Below, in pieces: positions 50,677-52,139 of a DNA stretch of 52,139 nt. Below the pieces are notes generated by a model. It saw only the letters and a program-made list of their open reading frames with translations, did not search any database and had not been told where the DNA came from. Position 1 is the stretch's first letter. The number at the start of each line of letters is the position of its first letter. The translations under genes and the position numbers were made by a program. Source of the stretch: JBMYQA01 sp049600855 (lineage in GTDB: Bacteria > Bacteroidota > Bacteroidia > Cytophagales > Flammeovirgaceae). Location: positions 1 to 52,139 of the forward strand of contig JBMYQA010000004.1 in assembly GCA_049600855.1 (NCBI GenBank). The letters are read 5' to 3'.

Positions 50677-52139
50677 ATGGCAGAAGGTGAAAATATCATC
50701 CCAATTAATATTGAGGATGAAATGAGAGGAGCTTACATTGATTACTCCATGTCAGTAATCATTTCCAGAGCCCTCCCCGATGTACGCGATGGACTAAAAC
50801 CTGTACACCGTAGAATCCTCTACGGCATGTCCGACTTAGGCTTATATTTTAATCGAGCACACAAAAAGTCAGCAAGAATTGTAGGAGAAGTATTAGGTAA
50901 GTATCACCCACATGGAGATACTGCGGTATACGATGCTATGGTTCGTATGGCTCAAACTTGGTCGCTCAGAACTCCTCTTGTAGATGGCCAAGGAAACTTT
51001 GGCTCTATTGATGGAGATTCACCTGCGGCCATGCGTTATACTGAGGCTAGATTGAAAGAAGTAGCCAGTGAAATGTTGGCGGATATCAAGAAAAATACCG
51101 TTGATTTCACGCCCAACTTTGACGATTCCTTAAAAGAGCCTGCGGTATTACCCGCAAAAATCCCCAATCTCCTAGTAAATGGAGCTTCAGGCATTGCAGT
51201 AGGTATGGCCACAAATATGCCGCCTCATAACCTTGCCGAAGTGGTTGACGGGGTTATTGCATACATTGACAATAATGAAATTACGGTCAAAGAGTTGATG
51301 CAATATGTAAAAGGCCCTGATTTCCCCACTGGAGGTATTATTTATGGCATGGATGGGGTAATTAAAGCCCTAGAAACAGGCCGTGGGCGTGTAGTCATGC
51401 GAGCTGTTGCCCATTTTGAAGAAACGAAAGCAGGTCGTGAGCGCATTGTGGTGACCGAAATCCCTTACATGGTAAATAAAGCCATGATGATTGAGAAAAC
51501 TGCCGCGCTCGTAAATGATAAACGCATTGAAGGCATCTCCGAAATTCGAGATGAATCTGATCGAAATGGTATTCGCGTAGTCTATGAATTAAAACGCGAT
51601 GCCATTCCCGATGTAGTGCTGAATAACCTATTCAAATATACGGCACTTCAATCTTCCTTTAGTGTCAATAATATTGCCTTGGTAAAAGGACGACCTCAGG
51701 TGCTCAACCTAAAAGACTTAATTAAGTATTTTGTAGAACACCGCCATGAAGTCGTTATTCGAAGAACGAAATTCGATTTAGCAGAAGCTGAAAAACGTGC
51801 ACACATCTTAGAAGGCTTATTAAAAGCCTTAGATCACTTAGATGAGGTGATTAGCCTTATCCGAAAATCAAAAGACCCTGATGAAGCAAAAGCTGGCTTA
51901 ATTGAGACCTTCGATTTTAGCGATGCGCAAGCTACTGCAATTCTTAATATGCGCTTGCAACGTTTAACAGGACTTGAGCGCGAAAAGTTAGAAGCAGAAT
52001 ACAAAGAACTTCAAGAACTCATCGAGTACCTCAACAGCCTATTAAATGATGAAGGCCTTCGTATGGGAGTCATCAAAGAGGAATTGGCAGAAGTTAAGGA
52101 AAAGTACGGGGATGAAAGGCGTTCGGAAATTGTCTTTAA
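50677..52139 (+). CDS. gyrA: DNA gyrase subunit A, 5' part (cut by window end)
   Basis: GyrA is the DNA breaking and rejoining subunit of gyrase, which adds negative supercoils with GyrB. The frame runs from ATG at 50677 off the window end: 487 codons plus two bases. It holds the whole breakage-reunion domain up to the coiled coil: ALPDVRDGLKPVHRRILYGM, the quinolone region YHPHGDTAVYD (Thr82, Asp86), the catalytic tyrosine in AAMRYTE (Tyr121), VNGASGIAVGMATNMPPHN, and ILNMRLQRLTGLE at the tower end. Thr82 sits where E. coli has Ser83. The C-terminal beta-pinwheel is beyond the window. It is not truncated biologically as far as can be seen. Confidence 0.97.
   Translation, partial: MAEGENIIPINIEDEMRGAYIDYSMSVIISRALPDVRDGLKPVHRRILYGMSDLGLYFNRAHKKSARIVGEVLGKYHPHGDTAVYDAMVRMAQTWSLRTPLVDGQGNFGSIDGDSPAAMRYTEARLKEVASEMLADIKKNTVDFTPNFDDSLKEPAVLPAKIPNLLVNGASGIAVGMATNMPPHNLAEVVDGVIAYIDNNEITVKELMQYVKGPDFPTGGIIYGMDGVIKALETGRGRVVMRAVAHFEETKAGRERIVVTEIPYMVNKAMMIEKTAALVNDKRIEGISEIRDESDRNGIRVVYELKRDAIPDVVLNNLFKYTALQSSFSVNNIALVKGRPQVLNLKDLIKYFVEHRHEVVIRRTKFDLAEAEKRAHILEGLLKALDHLDEVISLIRKSKDPDEAKAGLIETFDFSDAQATAILNMRLQRLTGLEREKLEAEYKELQELIEYLNSLLNDEGLRMGVIKEELAEVKEKYGDERRSEIVF

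Noticed and set aside
52137..52139. TAA at the window end as a gyrA stop
   Set aside because: It is out of frame; gyrA runs on beyond the window.
1..52139. CRISPR arrays, tRNA, rRNA, prophage or defence island
   Set aside because: No regularly spaced repeats, cloverleaf-like sequences, phage genes or recognised defence genes were seen on reading through.

Overview
The window looks like a piece of a draft chromosome from a low-GC, free-living member of the Bacteroidota, most likely near the Cytophagales. The signs are a type IX secretion (CHU_C) gliding-motility-associated protein, DUF3575 and DUF6252 family proteins, a periplasmic-propeller (Y_Y_Y) sensor kinase, M61 peptidases, CruF/CruG-like carotenoid genes, few Shine-Dalgarno sites, and -7 boxes of the TAnnTTTG type. 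Two runs of exactly ten Ns (22575-22584 and 34043-34052) are scaffold joins. I saw no rRNA, tRNA, CRISPR array, phage or intact insertion sequence.

Layout. 0-2.6 kb: an arsR-aquaporin pair with a 20-bp perfect hairpin between the genes, then convergent surE and a candidate 46-aa membrane peptide. 2.8-7.1 kb: alkyltransferase-like protein, penicillin-binding protein 1C, and an LRR protein. 7.1-10.5 kb (minus strand): carotenoid hydratase-like protein and glycosyltransferase, lspA, and a two-domain lipoprotein. 10.7-16.1 kb (plus strand): cytoplasmic M61 peptidase, TPR protein, ABC-F ATPase. 16.5-22.2 kb: DUF6252 lipoprotein, pyrC, THUMP-like methyltransferase, pssA, exonuclease III. 22.6-27.1 kb (plus strand): membrane LytTR regulator, SDR, and a two-gene unit of a TPM protein and a Tim44-like zinc-ribbon protein. 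27.2-29 kb: a sodium/alanine symporter whose N-terminus carries two pieces of an Ig-like domain in reversed order. 29.6-36.9 kb: sensor kinase, mtaB, cobalamin adenosyltransferase, S41 peptidase, DUF2846-like protein. 37.6-42.4 kb: recA, DUF3575 beta-barrel, MFS exporter with a MarR regulator, unknown exported protein. 42.8-52.1 kb: 2OG-oxygenase plus methyltransferase operon, exported M61 peptidase, a 1257-aa T9SS cargo protein, and the 5' part of gyrA, cut off by the window end.

Most of the window is ordinary housekeeping and envelope biology in short transcription units separated by clear intrinsic terminators. The observations most worth a second look are the split, permuted Ig-like domain in the AGCS symporter; the 12-bp palindrome shared by the marR and MFS promoters; the TPM/Tim44 zinc-ribbon pair; the hairpins near arsR/aquaporin and upstream of recA; a family of short intergenic repeats; and the likely spurious four-residue insertion created by the N-run in mtaB.
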